A DNA stretch of 64,000 bases from Streptomyces thermodiastaticus (GCF_014656135.1 NZ_BNBV01000027.1:18278-82277), one strand, 5' to 3'; shown: positions 15,684-25,295, counted from the first letter of the stretch. The notes: generated by a model from the letters alone, not told the origin. Numbers and translations: made by a program.

Positions 15684-16118
15684 TCAGTAGCTCTCGACGA
15701 CCTTGACCTCTTCCTCCGTGACCTCGCCGTCCACGATGCGGAACGAGCGGAACTGGAACTCGCCGGCACCGTCGGTGTCCGCGGTGGAGACCAGCACGTA
15801 GTGCGCGCCCGGCTCGTTGGCGTAGGAGATGTCGGTGCGCGAGGGGTAGGCCTCGGTGGCGGTGTGCGAGTGGTAGATGACCACGGGCTCCTCGTCGCGG
15901 TCGTCCATCTCGCGGTAGAGCGTGAGCAGGTCCTGCGAGTCGAACTCGTAGAAGGTGGGCGAGCGCGCCGCGTTCAGCATGGGGATGAACCGCTCGGGGC
16001 GGCCGGATCCGACGGGACCGGCGATCACACCGCACGCCTCGTCGGGGTGGTCCTTGCGGGCGTGGGCCACGATCTGGTCGTAGAGCGCCTGGGTGATGGT
16101 CAGCATGTCGGCCAGCAT
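15684..16118 (-). CDS. mec: JAMM/Mov34 metalloprotease Mec, acts on CysO
   Basis: A 144-residue zinc protease of the JAB1/MPN (Mec+) family. The motif is complete: Glu27 in HPDEACG, then His83 and His85 in YHSHTATEAYPSRTD, with Ser93 and Asp96. In Mycobacterium Mec releases cysteine from the CysO-cysteine adduct; here it might also trim the C-terminal Met-Val of CysO. ATG 16118 has GAGGGG six bases upstream; ATG 16106 four codons in is an alternative. It lies upstream of the leader peptide on the same strand, so the three pathway genes are grouped but not all in one unit. Confidence 0.92.
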   Translation of the reverse strand: MLADMLTITQALYDQIVAHARKDHPDEACGVIAGPVGSGRPERFIPMLNAARSPTFYEFDSQDLLTLYREMDDRDEEPVVIYHSHTATEAYPSRTDISYANEPGAHYVLVSTADTDGAGEFQFRSFRIVDGEVTEEEVKVVESY

Positions 16119-16208
16119 AAGCAGCCCCGAGGGGGCGGCGCGGGTGACGGGTTTCACGCCCCTCCGGCTCCGCGCAGCGCGGGTCCGGGCGCCGGGGGAC
16201 GAAAAGAA

Positions 16209-16247
16209 CGGGCCGTTCCGTACCGGTGCGTGGTACGGAACGGCCCG
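16209..16247 (-). terminator. Terminator of the amino acid permease gene
   Basis: A perfect 16-bp stem (16209-16224 with 16232-16247) around a 7-base loop lies 89 bases past the permease stop. It is followed on the minus strand by CTTTTC, a short U-containing tail. Confidence 0.8.
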
Positions 16248-16335
16248 GATGCCGGACGTCCTGAGCGGCAACGGGGGCGGGACGAGAAGCCCGCCTCCCG
16301 CTGGACGTCCTGGAAGGTGGCTCGGCGAAGGCGGC

Positions 16336-17757
16336 TCAGCGCTTGCGGAAGGCCGCCGCCTCCGGGTTGCGGGCGCGGAGCACCGCGTAGCCGACGCCCA
16401 GGATCACAGCCCACACGGGCGCGCAGTACAGCGAGATCCGGGCGTCCTTGTCGATGCCCATCAGCACGATCACCAGGGCGATGAAGGCGAGCGCGAAGGC
16501 GCTGGCGAGCACGCCGCCCGGGGCGCGGAAGTCCGAGCGGGGCAGCTCACCGCGGTCGGACTTGGCACGGTAGCGCATGTGGCTGATGAGGATCACGATC
16601 CAGGCCCACATGCCGGAGATGGTGGCGAAGGACACGACGTAGTCGAACGCCTTGCCCGGCCACTGGTAGTTGATCCACACGCCGACCAGCATCAGTGCGG
16701 CGGAGAACGTGGTGCCGATCAGCGGGGTGCCGCTGGGTGTCAGCCGGGTGAAGAACTTCGGGCCCTGGTTGTTCAGCGCCAGGTCGCGCAGCATGCGGCC
16801 GGTGGAGTACATGCCGGAGTTGCAGGAGGACAGCGCGGCGGTCAGGACGACGAAGTTGACGATGCCCGCGCCGGCGGCCAGGCCCATCTTCTGGAAGGCG
16901 GCGACGAAGGGGCTCACGCCGGGCTGGAAGGCCGTCCACGGCACGACCGACAGGATCATGATCAGGGCGCCCACGTAGAAGACGGCGATGCGCCAGGGCA
17001 CGGTGTTGATCGCGCGGGGCAGCACGGTCTTGGGGTCCTTCGACTCGCCGGCGGTCACACCGACCAGCTCGACGGCGAGGAAGGCGAACATCACCATCTG
17101 CAGGGTCATCAGCGACTCGCCGACGCCGTGCGGGAAGAAGCCGCCCTGGTCCCACAGGTGCGTCAGGGAGGCGGTGTCACCGGCGTCGGAGAAGCCGATC
17201 GTGAGGATGCCGGCACAGATCAGGATCATGCCGATGATCGCGGTGACCTTGACCATGGAGAACCAGAACTCCAGCTCGCCGAAGAGCTTCACGGAGATCA
17301 GGTTGGCGCCGTAGAGCACGACGGTGAACACCAGGGCCGACAGCCACTGGGGGATGTCCCACCAGTACGTCATGTAGGAAGCGGCGGCGGTGACCTCGGT
17401 GATGCCGGTGACCACCCAGAACAGCCAGTAGGTCCATCCGGTCACGAAACCGGCGAAGGGACCGATGAACTCGCGGGCGTACTCCGAGAAGGAACCGGCA
17501 ACCGGGCGGTACATCAGCAGTTCGCCGAGCGCCCGCATGATCAGGAAGATGACGAAGCCGGCGATGGCATAGGCCAGGATCAGACTGGGGCCGGCTTTGG
17601 ATATGCCCTTGCCCGCGCCGAGGAACAGGCCGGTGCCGATGGCACCGCCGATGGCGATCATCTGGATCTGCCGGGCGCCGAGCCCGCGCTGATACCCCTC
17701 GCCGCCCTGTACGGCCTCGCTGCCGTCGCTGTGCTGTTCGACCTGCACGGAGGTCAT
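16336..17757 (-). CDS. APC-family amino acid permease (GabP/AnsP-like)
   Basis: A 473-residue transporter with about twelve membrane helices. The first helix has the family signature IAIGGAIGTGLFLGAG, and the second RALGELLMYRPVAGSFSEYA matches the conserved cytoplasmic loop of amino acid permeases of the GabP, AnsP and CycA group. The protein would import an amino acid with protons; the substrate is not evident. The ATG at 17757 follows GGAGAAAGG at about 12 bases. It is transcribed alone, with a long upstream region holding two inverted repeats. Confidence 0.9.
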   Translation of the reverse strand: MTSVQVEQHSDGSEAVQGGEGYQRGLGARQIQMIAIGGAIGTGLFLGAGKGISKAGPSLILAYAIAGFVIFLIMRALGELLMYRPVAGSFSEYAREFIGPFAGFVTGWTYWLFWVVTGITEVTAAASYMTYWWDIPQWLSALVFTVVLYGANLISVKLFGELEFWFSMVKVTAIIGMILICAGILTIGFSDAGDTASLTHLWDQGGFFPHGVGESLMTLQMVMFAFLAVELVGVTAGESKDPKTVLPRAINTVPWRIAVFYVGALIMILSVVPWTAFQPGVSPFVAAFQKMGLAAGAGIVNFVVLTAALSSCNSGMYSTGRMLRDLALNNQGPKFFTRLTPSGTPLIGTTFSAALMLVGVWINYQWPGKAFDYVVSFATISGMWAWIVILISHMRYRAKSDRGELPRSDFRAPGGVLASAFALAFIALVIVLMGIDKDARISLYCAPVWAVILGVGYAVLRARNPEAAAFRKR

Positions 17758-18149
17758 ATGTGGTGCGCCTTTCTCCATGCCGATCCGGACCTTCGACGTC
17801 GGCCGCGGATCGGGTCTCGATCCCCCCGGAACTGGATGGAGCTGTGCCTGCCGACGGTCGTCGACTTGGTGGCGCACCCGGCGGAGCATGGGTGGTGTCC
17901 GCCGGGCGGTCGTGAAGATGTATCACGGCCGCAACAGAGATCACACCCGTGGCCTGTGACCGATCACACAGGCATACCGACCCAAATGCCACCGGACTGC
18001 GGCATTTGGGGGCACCTCGGTAATAGGATCGTTATGCGAAATTGAGGGTCCTCTGAGCGAACACTTGACAGACAGGTCCGCCAAGAGCGCCCGGAGCGGG
18101 AGGAAGCGGATCTTCCGGCCTCCGGCCGGTCACGGGCACGAGACCCCGG
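17758..18149. other. Upstream region of the permease gene with two inverted repeats
   Basis: No gene is seen in these 392 bases. Two symmetrical elements stand out: CCTGTGACCGATCACACAGG at 17953-17972, with TGTGA and TCACA around four bases, which could be an operator; and a perfect 10-bp repeat CCCAAATGCC (17981-17990) with GGCATTTGGG (18001-18010), which could be an operator or a terminator. Confidence 0.45.
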
Positions 18150-18758
18150 TCAGGGCATGAGGGTGGCGACCAGGGACTCCTGCAGCCCGCCCAGCCACAG
18201 GTAGGCCATCACCAACGGCTTGCGCGGGTCCTCGTCCGGCAGCCGGTACAGCTCGTCGGCCTCGTCCTCGTCGGTGATCTCCAGCCGGGCGCCGAGCGCC
18301 AGGCGCAGGTCGTTCAGCGCACCCAGCCAGCACCGGGACTGCTCGGGCGACAGCTTCAGCGTGGCCGGGCCCGCGCCCGCGGCGGACGACAGCTCGTCCA
18401 GCGTGCGGACCACCGCCAGCGCGTTCTCCCGCTTCCCGGCGCGCAGGTCGTTCTCGGTGTACCGGCGGAACTCGGCGGAGCGGGCGCGCTGCTCGGCGGC
18501 CTCCTGCGCACCGGGCGGCGTGCCCGCGGGGTCGCCGTAGGCGTCCGGGAAGAGGCGTTTGAGCACCGGGTCGGAGGGTGGTTCGCTGGGACCCTCGGCG
18601 AACAGTTCGGCCAGCGGGTCGGCTCCGCTGTCCTCGGCTGGGCCGGGGCCGATCAGCTCCAGCAGCTGCACCGTCAGGGAGCGGATGATGGAGATCTCGA
18701 CGGTGTCGAGGGCGACGGCCGCGCCGCCGTCGGGGAGCGGTTCGAAGTATCCAGGCAT
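18150..18758 (-). CDS. DUF2017 domain protein
   Basis: A 202-residue acidic protein of the DUF2017 family, found next to clpS in actinobacteria. It starts MPGYFEPLPDGGAAVALD and includes LSPEQSRCWLGALNDLRLALGARLEI and a C-terminal YLWLGGLQESLVATL helix, both typical of the family. No catalytic motif or membrane segment is visible. The gene follows clpS in the same direction with an 85-base gap; a joint role in proteolysis is suggested only by that linkage. Confidence 0.85.
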   Translation of the reverse strand: MPGYFEPLPDGGAAVALDTVEISIIRSLTVQLLELIGPGPAEDSGADPLAELFAEGPSEPPSDPVLKRLFPDAYGDPAGTPPGAQEAAEQRARSAEFRRYTENDLRAGKRENALAVVRTLDELSSAAGAGPATLKLSPEQSRCWLGALNDLRLALGARLEITDEDEADELYRLPDEDPRKPLVMAYLWLGGLQESLVATLMP

Positions 18759-18843
18759 GAAAAGGGTTCGCTGCTTCCGGTCCGTCCGAAGGTGGGCTGC
18801 TCGGCTGGGTGCGGTGAGGGGTGCCCTCGAACGAGGGGTTCCC

Positions 18844-19161
18844 TCACCTGCGGTCCTGCTGCAGGGTGGCCCACAGACCGTAGCCGTGCATGGCCTGCAC
18901 GTCCCGCTCCATCTCCTCGCGGGTACCGCTGGAGACGACCGCCCGGCCCTTGTGGTGGACGTCGAGCATGAGCTTGGTGGCCTTGTCCTTGGTGTAGCCG
19001 AAGTACGTCTGGAAGACGTACGTGACGTAGCTCATGAGGTTGACCGGGTCGTTGTGCACGATCGTCACCCAGGGGACGTCCGGCTCGGGTACGGCGTCGA
19101 CCTCTTGCGCCGACTCGGTCTTCTCGATCTCGATGGGTGCGGCTGCCGTCACATGGCCCAT
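18844..19161 (-). CDS. clpS: ATP-dependent Clp protease adaptor ClpS
   Basis: A 105-residue adaptor that binds the N-domain of ClpA/ClpC and delivers N-end-rule substrates. The core has WVTIVHNDPVNLMSYVTYVF, where the Asn-Asp-Pro motif forms the N-degron pocket, then the VHHKGRAVVSSGTREEME segment. Its N-terminus is a flexible 35-residue extension. ATG 19161 (MGHVTAAAP) is used; the GTG three codons later is possible. A further upstream start would add nine non-conserved residues. Confidence 0.94.
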   Translation of the reverse strand: MGHVTAAAPIEIEKTESAQEVDAVPEPDVPWVTIVHNDPVNLMSYVTYVFQTYFGYTKDKATKLMLDVHHKGRAVVSSGTREEMERDVQAMHGYGLWATLQQDRR

Positions 19162-19336
19162 GCTGCCACCACAGGGGGGTAGGAGCACAAACGGGCGGGC
19201 GGTGGCCGGGTGAAGAGGCCGGACATTTCCGCCGAAGCGGCCGGAGACGCCCGCCGTTCACCAGGCGCGACCGCCCACGGGACGTGAAGAGACCCACAAT
19301 CGTCAGAATGACGAAATGGGGGTAGCATCGGGCATC

Positions 19337-20683
19337 ATGAACACAGCGGACCTTGGGCTGCCGGTGGACGTTCCCTCGACGGCGCTCTTCACCGACCACT
19401 ACGAGCTGACGATGCTGCAGGCCGCCCTGAAGGCCGGGACGGCCGAGCGGCGCAGCGTCTTCGAGGTCTTCACCCGGCGGCTGCCGAACGGGCGCCGCTA
19501 CGGCGTCGTGGCCGGCACCGGGCGGGTGCTGGACGCGGTGGAGAACTTCCGCTTCGACGCGGGCGTCCTCGACTTCCTGCGCGAGCGCCGGATCGTGGAC
19601 GAGCCGACGCTGCGATGGCTCGCCGACTACCGCTTCACCGGGGACATCTGGGGCTACCCCGAGGGCGAGGTGTACTTCCCGGGTTCGCCGATCATGCGGG
19701 TGGAGGGCTCCTTCGGCGAGTGCGTGCTGCTGGAGACCGTGATCCTGTCGATCCTCAACCACGACTCGGCGATCGCGGCCGCCGCCTCCCGGATGTCCTC
19801 GGCCGCCGGGGACCGTCCGCTGATCGAGATGGGTGCCCGCCGCACCCACGAGCTGGCCGCGGTCGCCGCCTCCCGCGCCGCCTACGTCGGCGGTTTCGCC
19901 AGCACTTCCGACCTGGCCGCCGGCTTCCGCTACAACATCCCCACCGTCGGCACCTCCGCCCACGCCTTCACCCTGCTGCACGACAGCGAGCGGGACGCCT
20001 TCCGGGCCCAGGTGGCCTCCCTCGGCCGGGACACCACCCTGCTGGTGGACACCTACGACGTCGCCGAGGCGGTGCGCACCGCCGTGGAGGTCGCCGGTCC
20101 GGAGCTGGGCGCGGTGCGCATCGACTCCGGCGACCTGCTGCTGGTGGCCCACCGGGTGCGCCAGCAGCTGGACGAGCTGGGCGCCAGGGACACGAAGATC
20201 GTGGTGACCTCGGACCTGGACGAGTACGCCATCGCCTCGCTGGCGGCGGCCCCCGTGGACGCCTACGGCGTGGGCACCCAGCTGGTCACCGGCTCCGGCC
20301 ACCCGACCTGCTCCATGGTCTACAAGCTGGTGGCCCGCGCCGAGTCCGCCGACCCGCGGGCGCCGCTGAAGCCGGTGGCGAAGCGGTCCACCGGCGGCAA
20401 GTTCTCCCTGGGCGGCCGCAAGTGGGCGGCGCGGCGGCTGGACAAGGACGGGATCGCCGAGGCCGAGGTGGTGGGCACCGGCGAGGTGCCGGCCGAGCTG
20501 GTCGACCGCCAGCTGCTGGTGCAGCTGGTCAAGGCCGGCGAGGTGACCGGCCGCGAGCCGCTGGACGTGGCCCGTGCCCGGCACCAGGCGGCCCGCGCCA
20601 ATCTGCCGCTGTCGGCGATCCAGCTCTCCCGCGGGGAACCCGTCATTCCGACCGAGTACGTGCAGGGGCGCCCGGGTTGCTGA
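19337..20683 (+). CDS. pncB: Nicotinate phosphoribosyltransferase PncB
   Basis: A 448-residue enzyme that joins nicotinate with PRPP to make nicotinate mononucleotide in NAD salvage. The N-terminal STALFTDHYELTMLQAAL and the phosphorylation-site region with VGTSAHAFTLLHDSE (the active-site histidine after SAHA) are clear, as are RIDSGDLL and the C-terminal STGGKFSLGGRKWAARR. ATG 19337 is chosen because homologues begin MNTADLG; TAGCAT at 19323-19328 may be a -10 box, making the mRNA almost leaderless. ATG 19316 is the alternative. The nicotinamidase gene follows 84 bases later. Confidence 0.94.
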   Translation: MNTADLGLPVDVPSTALFTDHYELTMLQAALKAGTAERRSVFEVFTRRLPNGRRYGVVAGTGRVLDAVENFRFDAGVLDFLRERRIVDEPTLRWLADYRFTGDIWGYPEGEVYFPGSPIMRVEGSFGECVLLETVILSILNHDSAIAAAASRMSSAAGDRPLIEMGARRTHELAAVAASRAAYVGGFASTSDLAAGFRYNIPTVGTSAHAFTLLHDSERDAFRAQVASLGRDTTLLVDTYDVAEAVRTAVEVAGPELGAVRIDSGDLLLVAHRVRQQLDELGARDTKIVVTSDLDEYAIASLAAAPVDAYGVGTQLVTGSGHPTCSMVYKLVARAESADPRAPLKPVAKRSTGGKFSLGGRKWAARRLDKDGIAEAEVVGTGEVPAELVDRQLLVQLVKAGEVTGREPLDVARARHQAARANLPLSAIQLSRGEPVIPTEYVQGRPGC

Positions 20684-20767
20684 AGCGCGTGCCCTCCGCG
20701 CCCGTGCCACCCGCGGCCCGCCGCCCGCCGCATCCGCCCACCGACCGACAGCCGAAGGAACACCCCC

Positions 20768-21361
20768 ATGCGCCGTGCCCTCATCGTCGTCGACGTGCAG
20801 AACGACTTCTGCGAAGGAGGCAGCCTCGCGGTGGCCGGCGGTGCCGACGTGGCCGCCGGGATCACCGAGCTGATCGGCCAGGCCCCGGCCGGCTACCGGC
20901 ACGTGGTGGCCACCCGGGACCGCCACATCGCTCCGGGCGGGCACTTCGCCGAGGACCCCGACTACGTCCACACCTGGCCGGCGCACTGCGTCGCGGGCAC
21001 CGAGGGCGTGGGCTTCCACCCGAACTTCGCCCCGGCCGTCGCCTCCGGCGCGATCGACGCCGTGTTCGACAAGGGCGCCTACGAGGCCGCCTACAGCGGT
21101 TTCGAGGGCCGCGAGGAGAACGGCGTGCCGCTGGCCGACTGGCTGAGAGGGCGGAGCATCGACGAGGTGGACGTGGTCGGGATCGCCACGGACCACTGTG
21201 TGCGGGCCACCGCCCTGGACGCGGTCCGGGAAGGTTTCCGCACCCGGGTGCTGCTGGACCTGACCGCCGGGGTGGCCCGGGAGACCACCGAGAAGGCGCT
21301 CGAGGAGATGCGCGAGGCCGGCGTGCGGCTCACCGGGAAGCCGGTCGTCGTCGAGGGCTGA
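20768..21361 (+). CDS. pncA: Nicotinamidase (isochorismatase family) PncA
   Basis: A 197-residue enzyme that deamidates nicotinamide to nicotinate, the substrate of the preceding pncB product. The catalytic triad is visible: Asp9 in VVDVQNDF, the lysine in DKGAYEAAYSGFEG, and the nucleophile Cys144 in IATDHCVRAT. The metal-binding Asp and His residues are in VVATRDRHIAPGGHF. GAAGGA lies about eight bases before the ATG. Gene order and strand indicate a two-gene NAD salvage unit. Confidence 0.94.
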   Translation: MRRALIVVDVQNDFCEGGSLAVAGGADVAAGITELIGQAPAGYRHVVATRDRHIAPGGHFAEDPDYVHTWPAHCVAGTEGVGFHPNFAPAVASGAIDAVFDKGAYEAAYSGFEGREENGVPLADWLRGRSIDEVDVVGIATDHCVRATALDAVREGFRTRVLLDLTAGVARETTEKALEEMREAGVRLTGKPVVVEG

Positions 21362-21567
21362 GATCTCCCTTCGGCCGGCGGCCGGGATCGCCCGCCGAGA
21401 TTTCCTGTTCCGTCCGTACCGGCGTGCTCAGCGACGCCGAGCAGCATCTGCTGCGCGAGGGGCTGACCCGGCTGACCTGGGATGCTCCAGGGGCCGACGA
21501 GGGCCGTCGGGCGAGCCCGGAGCGGCCCGAGCCGGGTCACGAGAAGCCGACGCCGTCACCGGGGTGG

Positions 21568-21912
21568 CTACCGCCTGACGGCCACCGGGCGGCCGAGGAG
21601 GGCGCGGATGGGGTGCCACAGTTCCATGGCCGGCTCGGGGCCGCCGACGCTGCCGGCGGGCGCGGTGCGCCAGACCAGGCCGTCGGGGTGGTGCAGGACC
21701 GCGGTCACCTCGTCGGGGGTGGGCGGCGCGGCATTGCCGCGCAGGTAGACCGAGCGCAGTCCCAGGTTGCGCAGCCTCGTCAGGGCCCGTGCGCGGTTCC
21801 GGGCGTGCACCAGGACCCGGACCTGGCCGATGCCGTCGGGAACGGTGCCGGGCAGGTTCAGGGCCACCACGACGGTGCCGTTCGGAAGCTTGCAGAACCC
21901 TCCTGCGGCCAT
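21568..21912 (-). CDS. Conserved hypothetical protein
   Basis: A 114-residue protein I do not recognise beyond similarity to small conserved streptomycete proteins. It begins MAAGGFCKLPNGTVVVALNLPGTV and has a central LVHARNRARALTRLRNLGLRSVYLRGN stretch that resembles a helix followed by a strand. There is no signal peptide, membrane helix or catalytic motif. It is encoded alone between pncA and the secreted protease, and its codon use is normal for the region, so I treat it as a real gene. Confidence 0.7.
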   Translation of the reverse strand: MAAGGFCKLPNGTVVVALNLPGTVPDGIGQVRVLVHARNRARALTRLRNLGLRSVYLRGNAAPPTPDEVTAVLHHPDGLVWRTAPAGSVGGPEPAMELWHPIRALLGRPVAVRR

Positions 21913-21974
21913 GCGCTCACTTCCCTGTCCCGCTCGGTGTCAATAAGGAAACCACGCAGGCACTTAAACACGAT

Positions 21975-22004
21975 CGGCGGCAACCCGCCAGAGGGTTGCC
22001 GCCG
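21975..22004 (-). terminator. Terminator of the M6 protease gene
   Basis: A perfect 12-bp stem (21975-21986 with 21993-22004) around a 6-base loop lies 28 bases past the protease stop. The minus-strand sequence after it (ATCGTGTTTAAG) contains a short T run. Confidence 0.8.
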
Positions 22005-22032
22005 AAGCGCGTCTGACCTGCGGTTCTACCCG

Positions 22033-24396
22033 TTACTTGGTCGCGGGACCGACTTCCAGCTCGATGGTGGAGCCGTCGGAGGCCTCCTTGGTGATCTCGA
22101 TCCGGGTGTTGGTGTCAGTGATCTTGACACTGCCGGTCGGGTTCGCCGGGTCGTAGTAGGTGCTGGTGTGGTCGTTGAACACCGGCACCCCCTTCGTCGG
22201 CTTGATCTTGGTGGCGACGTCGTTCTTGTGCAGGGTGAAGCCGTCGGTGCGGGCGTGGGTGAAGGTGGCGTCGAAGGCCTGGATGCGGTTGCGCATCAGC
22301 GTGCCGTCCGACCACTTCAGCGCCGTCGGGTGGGCGTCGACGGGAAGGATCAGGCCCGTGCCCGGGTGGACGCTGGTGTTGTTGTCCAGCTGGGAGGTGT
22401 CCCACTTCCAGATCAGCAGGCCGTTCTGGTACGCGTAGTGCTCCACCCAGTCCGGGCGCACGGCCGAGCCGAAGTTGTACGGGCCGGTCTTCAGCGTGGT
22501 GTCGTACGACACGTACTGCCGGTTCTCGGCGATGTAATACTGCGCGTAGTCCTTGGTGAAGGACGCGCCGATCCGGCTGAAGCCGTTCGCCGTCCAGGCG
22601 TCGTCCGCGCTCTCCGCGTCGTCGGCGAAGAGGGTCTCGCCGTCCGCGGTCACGGTGATCTCGTCGGCCGCGAAGCCCTTCTGGGCCACGCCGCCGTCGG
22701 TCTGGTAGCGGAAGCGGAGCTGGATCTTCTGGCCGGCGTAGGCGTCCAGCGGGTACGACAGCTTTTCGTAGCCCTCGATGGAACCGGTCAGGGCCGGCTT
22801 GTCGCTGCCGTCACGCGGGATCGGCTGACCGTCGACCGTGCCGTCCAGGGCGGTCCAGTTGGCGCCGCCGTCGGTGGACACCTCGGTGTAGAGGAAGTCG
22901 TAGTTGGCCTCGATGTCGTACCAGCCGTCGAGGGTGAGGGTGGCCGACTTCTTGCCGGTGAGGTCCACGGTCCGGGTCAGCGTGTTCTTCAGGTCGTCGC
23001 CGCTGCCGCTCCACCACTGGGTGGCGCCCTGCGCCGGGGTGACGACCTCGGTGGTGACCGCCTTGTCGGGCAGCGAGACCACCAGCGCCTGCTTGTACTT
23101 GGTGTTGTACTCGGCCAGGCCCAGCTTGTGCCAGGAGTTCACACCGGCCTTGGCGGTGTCGTAGTTCAGCCAGCCCAGCTGCAGCTTGTCCCAGGCGTTC
23201 ATGTCGCCGGGCAGGTCGCCGATGGCCTCCTTGCCACGGCCCAGCCAGGAGCCGGAGGACATCAGGGTCCAGAAGGCGGTGGAGTTCTCGCCGCCGGCGG
23301 TGTCGTACTCGTCGGGCAGGCCGAGGTCGTGGCCGTACTCGTGGGCGAAGACGCCGAGCCCGCCGTTCTCCGGCTGCATGGTGTAGTCGCCGACCCAGAT
23401 GCCGGTGTCGCCGATCTGCGTGCCGCCGAGCTTGTTGAAGTCGGGGCCGGTGGCGCCGGCGTCGGTGCCGTAGGCGTACCAGCGGTGCGCCCAGATGGCG
23501 TCGGTGCCCTGCGCGCCGCCGCCCGCGGACTCGTCCTCGCCGGCGTGCACGATCTGGAAGTGGTCGATGTAGCCGTCGGGCTCGTTGAAGTCGCCGTCGC
23601 CGTCGTAGTCGTAGCGGTCCCACTGGTCGTACTGGGCCAGGTCCGCCTTGATGTCGGCGTCGGTGCGGCCCGCCGCCTTCTGGTCGGCGACCCAGGCGTT
23701 CAGGCCGTCGCGGACCAGGTCCCAGGCGGTGGCGCAGGTGGTGGAGCCGCAGGCGTTGTTGCCGTAACGGGCCTCGTTGTAGGGCACCTTGACCCAGTCG
23801 GTGACCTCGCCGTCGACCGAGTAGCGGCCCGAGGACTGCTTCTCGTAGTACTTCTTCAGCGACTCGGTGCTCTTGCCCGTGCCGAAGTACAGGTCCTGGT
23901 AGTGCTTCTGGTCGTAGTCGGCCTGCCAGTCCGTGGAGTTGTCCTTGGACCGGTCCGGCTCCGCGATCTGGTTGTGCAGCGGGCCGGGGGTGCCGCCGTA
24001 CTTGGCGTCCGTCTGGTCGCCGAACTCGACCAGGATGGTGAAGATCTTGTCGGTCTTCTCCCGGCTCAGCTCGACGTACTTGGTGTCGCCCTTCTTCTTG
24101 CCCTTCAGGCCGACGACCTTGGACCCGTGCCGCTCCTGCACCTTGGTCCTGCCGGTGATGAGCTGGTTCAACGCCTCCTGGCGCTGGGCCCTCTGAGTCC
24201 TGCTCAGCGGGCCGTCCAGGTCGTGCGGGTGCTGCTCGACCGGTGCGGGGTCGTGCCGGTCGACGGTGGCGGGCGCGGTGGCGGAGCCGCCGGTGGTGGC
24301 CGCCTCGGCGACGGCGAACGTCGAGAACGTGGCGGTGGCCGCGGCGAGCGCGACACCGATCGCCGCTGCTCTGAATGTCCAGGGTCTACTGGTCAC
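22033..24396 (-). CDS. Secreted M6-family metalloprotease (immune inhibitor A type)
   Basis: A 787-residue secreted protease. The N-terminus has a basic stretch then AAAIGVALAAATATFSTFAVAEA, a signal peptide with a likely Ala-x-Ala cleavage. A propeptide of about 100 residues precedes the M6 catalytic domain with FAHEYGHDLGLPDEYD, the zinc-binding HExxH near residue 350. DGDGDFNEPDGYIDHF is a calcium-site segment. Two beta-rich domains follow, with paired repeats around the ADDAESADDAW region as in InhA/VEG proteases. GTG 24396 follows GGAGG by eight bases. The family cleaves host or environmental proteins; here it is likely nutritional or developmental. Confidence 0.92.
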   Translation of the reverse strand: MTSRPWTFRAAAIGVALAAATATFSTFAVAEAATTGGSATAPATVDRHDPAPVEQHPHDLDGPLSRTQRAQRQEALNQLITGRTKVQERHGSKVVGLKGKKKGDTKYVELSREKTDKIFTILVEFGDQTDAKYGGTPGPLHNQIAEPDRSKDNSTDWQADYDQKHYQDLYFGTGKSTESLKKYYEKQSSGRYSVDGEVTDWVKVPYNEARYGNNACGSTTCATAWDLVRDGLNAWVADQKAAGRTDADIKADLAQYDQWDRYDYDGDGDFNEPDGYIDHFQIVHAGEDESAGGGAQGTDAIWAHRWYAYGTDAGATGPDFNKLGGTQIGDTGIWVGDYTMQPENGGLGVFAHEYGHDLGLPDEYDTAGGENSTAFWTLMSSGSWLGRGKEAIGDLPGDMNAWDKLQLGWLNYDTAKAGVNSWHKLGLAEYNTKYKQALVVSLPDKAVTTEVVTPAQGATQWWSGSGDDLKNTLTRTVDLTGKKSATLTLDGWYDIEANYDFLYTEVSTDGGANWTALDGTVDGQPIPRDGSDKPALTGSIEGYEKLSYPLDAYAGQKIQLRFRYQTDGGVAQKGFAADEITVTADGETLFADDAESADDAWTANGFSRIGASFTKDYAQYYIAENRQYVSYDTTLKTGPYNFGSAVRPDWVEHYAYQNGLLIWKWDTSQLDNNTSVHPGTGLILPVDAHPTALKWSDGTLMRNRIQAFDATFTHARTDGFTLHKNDVATKIKPTKGVPVFNDHTSTYYDPANPTGSVKITDTNTRIEITKEASDGSTIELEVGPATK

Positions 24397-24806
24397 TTGC
24401 TGTCCTCCCCTGACGCGCCCGCGCACGGAAGAGACGTCAGTGGACACGATGCGGTCCGCGCGCGATCAACGCGTGTAGTCAAGTGACGACATTTGACTAG
24501 AGGTTTAAGAGAAAAGACAGGTCTTGACTTGGACAGTACAAGTGCACTATGCGCGGCGGACCTTGGCTTGACGTCAGGCGTGAGGGAGGTGCGTGCGCCG
24601 CGTGAGGGGGAGGTGGAGCCGGGCCGGTGGCACGGTGTGACTCCGTGCGCCCCCCGTGCACCGGCACGGGAGGTCAGGGGAGGCTTACCGGCGGTTCCGC
24701 TCGGGCAGGCAGAAGTTCAGAGTCGATTGCCGGAACGCTCGGAAGTCGGCGGAAAGCCAGGCCGTCACCCCTTCTCACCCCCGAATCGTCCGAGGACACG
24801 ATCGTC
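24397..24806. other. Divergent upstream region, M6 protease and small membrane protein
   Basis: About 410 bases without a convincing gene. The A/T-rich patch at 24480-24555 is unusual locally. TTGACT at about 24524-24529 followed 18 bases later by TATGCG resembles a plus-strand promoter for the small membrane protein gene. Several TTGAC-like words in both strands suggest overlapping promoters for the divergent genes. Confidence 0.4.
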
Positions 24807-25106
24807 ATGCCGCGTCCGACCGCCGCACAGCTCGCCTACGGCTCCTGCACCGTGATCGTCTCGACATTCGCCATGCTGCTGCTGTCACAGACGCGCTCGG
24901 GCCTCGGGATCACTGTCGTCGCCCTGCTCTCACTGGGGCTCGGCCTGCTGGTGGCGCTGACGGTGCCTCAGCCGAAGGCGGGCGCGACGGGCGCCGGGAC
25001 GCACGGGACCGCCGGCCCCACCGGGCCGGCTCGGGTGCGGGAACGGCGGGAGACCGTCGGCGCGGGAGCGCGGCTGCCGGGGCAGCGCCCGAGGCCGACC
25101 GCCTGA
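24807..25106 (+). CDS. Small membrane protein, hypothetical
   Basis: A 99-residue protein with two hydrophobic segments (about residues 10-28 and 34-53: VIVSTFAMLLLSQ and GITVVALLSLGLGLLVALTV) and a flexible Gly/Thr/Arg-rich C-terminal tail. I do not recognise the family. Start ATG 24807 gives MPRPTAAQLAYGS; the frame extends upstream but with poor composition. It stands alone between the divergent protease and the convergent RDD gene. Confidence 0.65.
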   Translation: MPRPTAAQLAYGSCTVIVSTFAMLLLSQTRSGLGITVVALLSLGLGLLVALTVPQPKAGATGAGTHGTAGPTGPARVRERRETVGAGARLPGQRPRPTA

Positions 25107-25295
25107 CGGTCACACCCGCTCAGTTCTCTCCATCGGTTGCATCATTTCCGGTCACCTTCGACCGGGGCGTGACGGCCGCTGCGGGCGTCCACGGTCGAGG
25201 CTGTTTCGTCAGGCGTCCATCCGGCTTCGTCAGGCGTCCATCCGGCCGGATCGCCTCCGCCGTGTGCCGCGTCCGGCCGGATCGCTGTCGCCGAT

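Noticed and set aside
19615..24486. Very long plus-strand open frame antisense to the M6 protease
   Set aside because: Gly/Arg/Ala-rich translation of the complementary strand of a GC-rich gene; no domain and no ribosome site. Antisense frames of this kind are common here.
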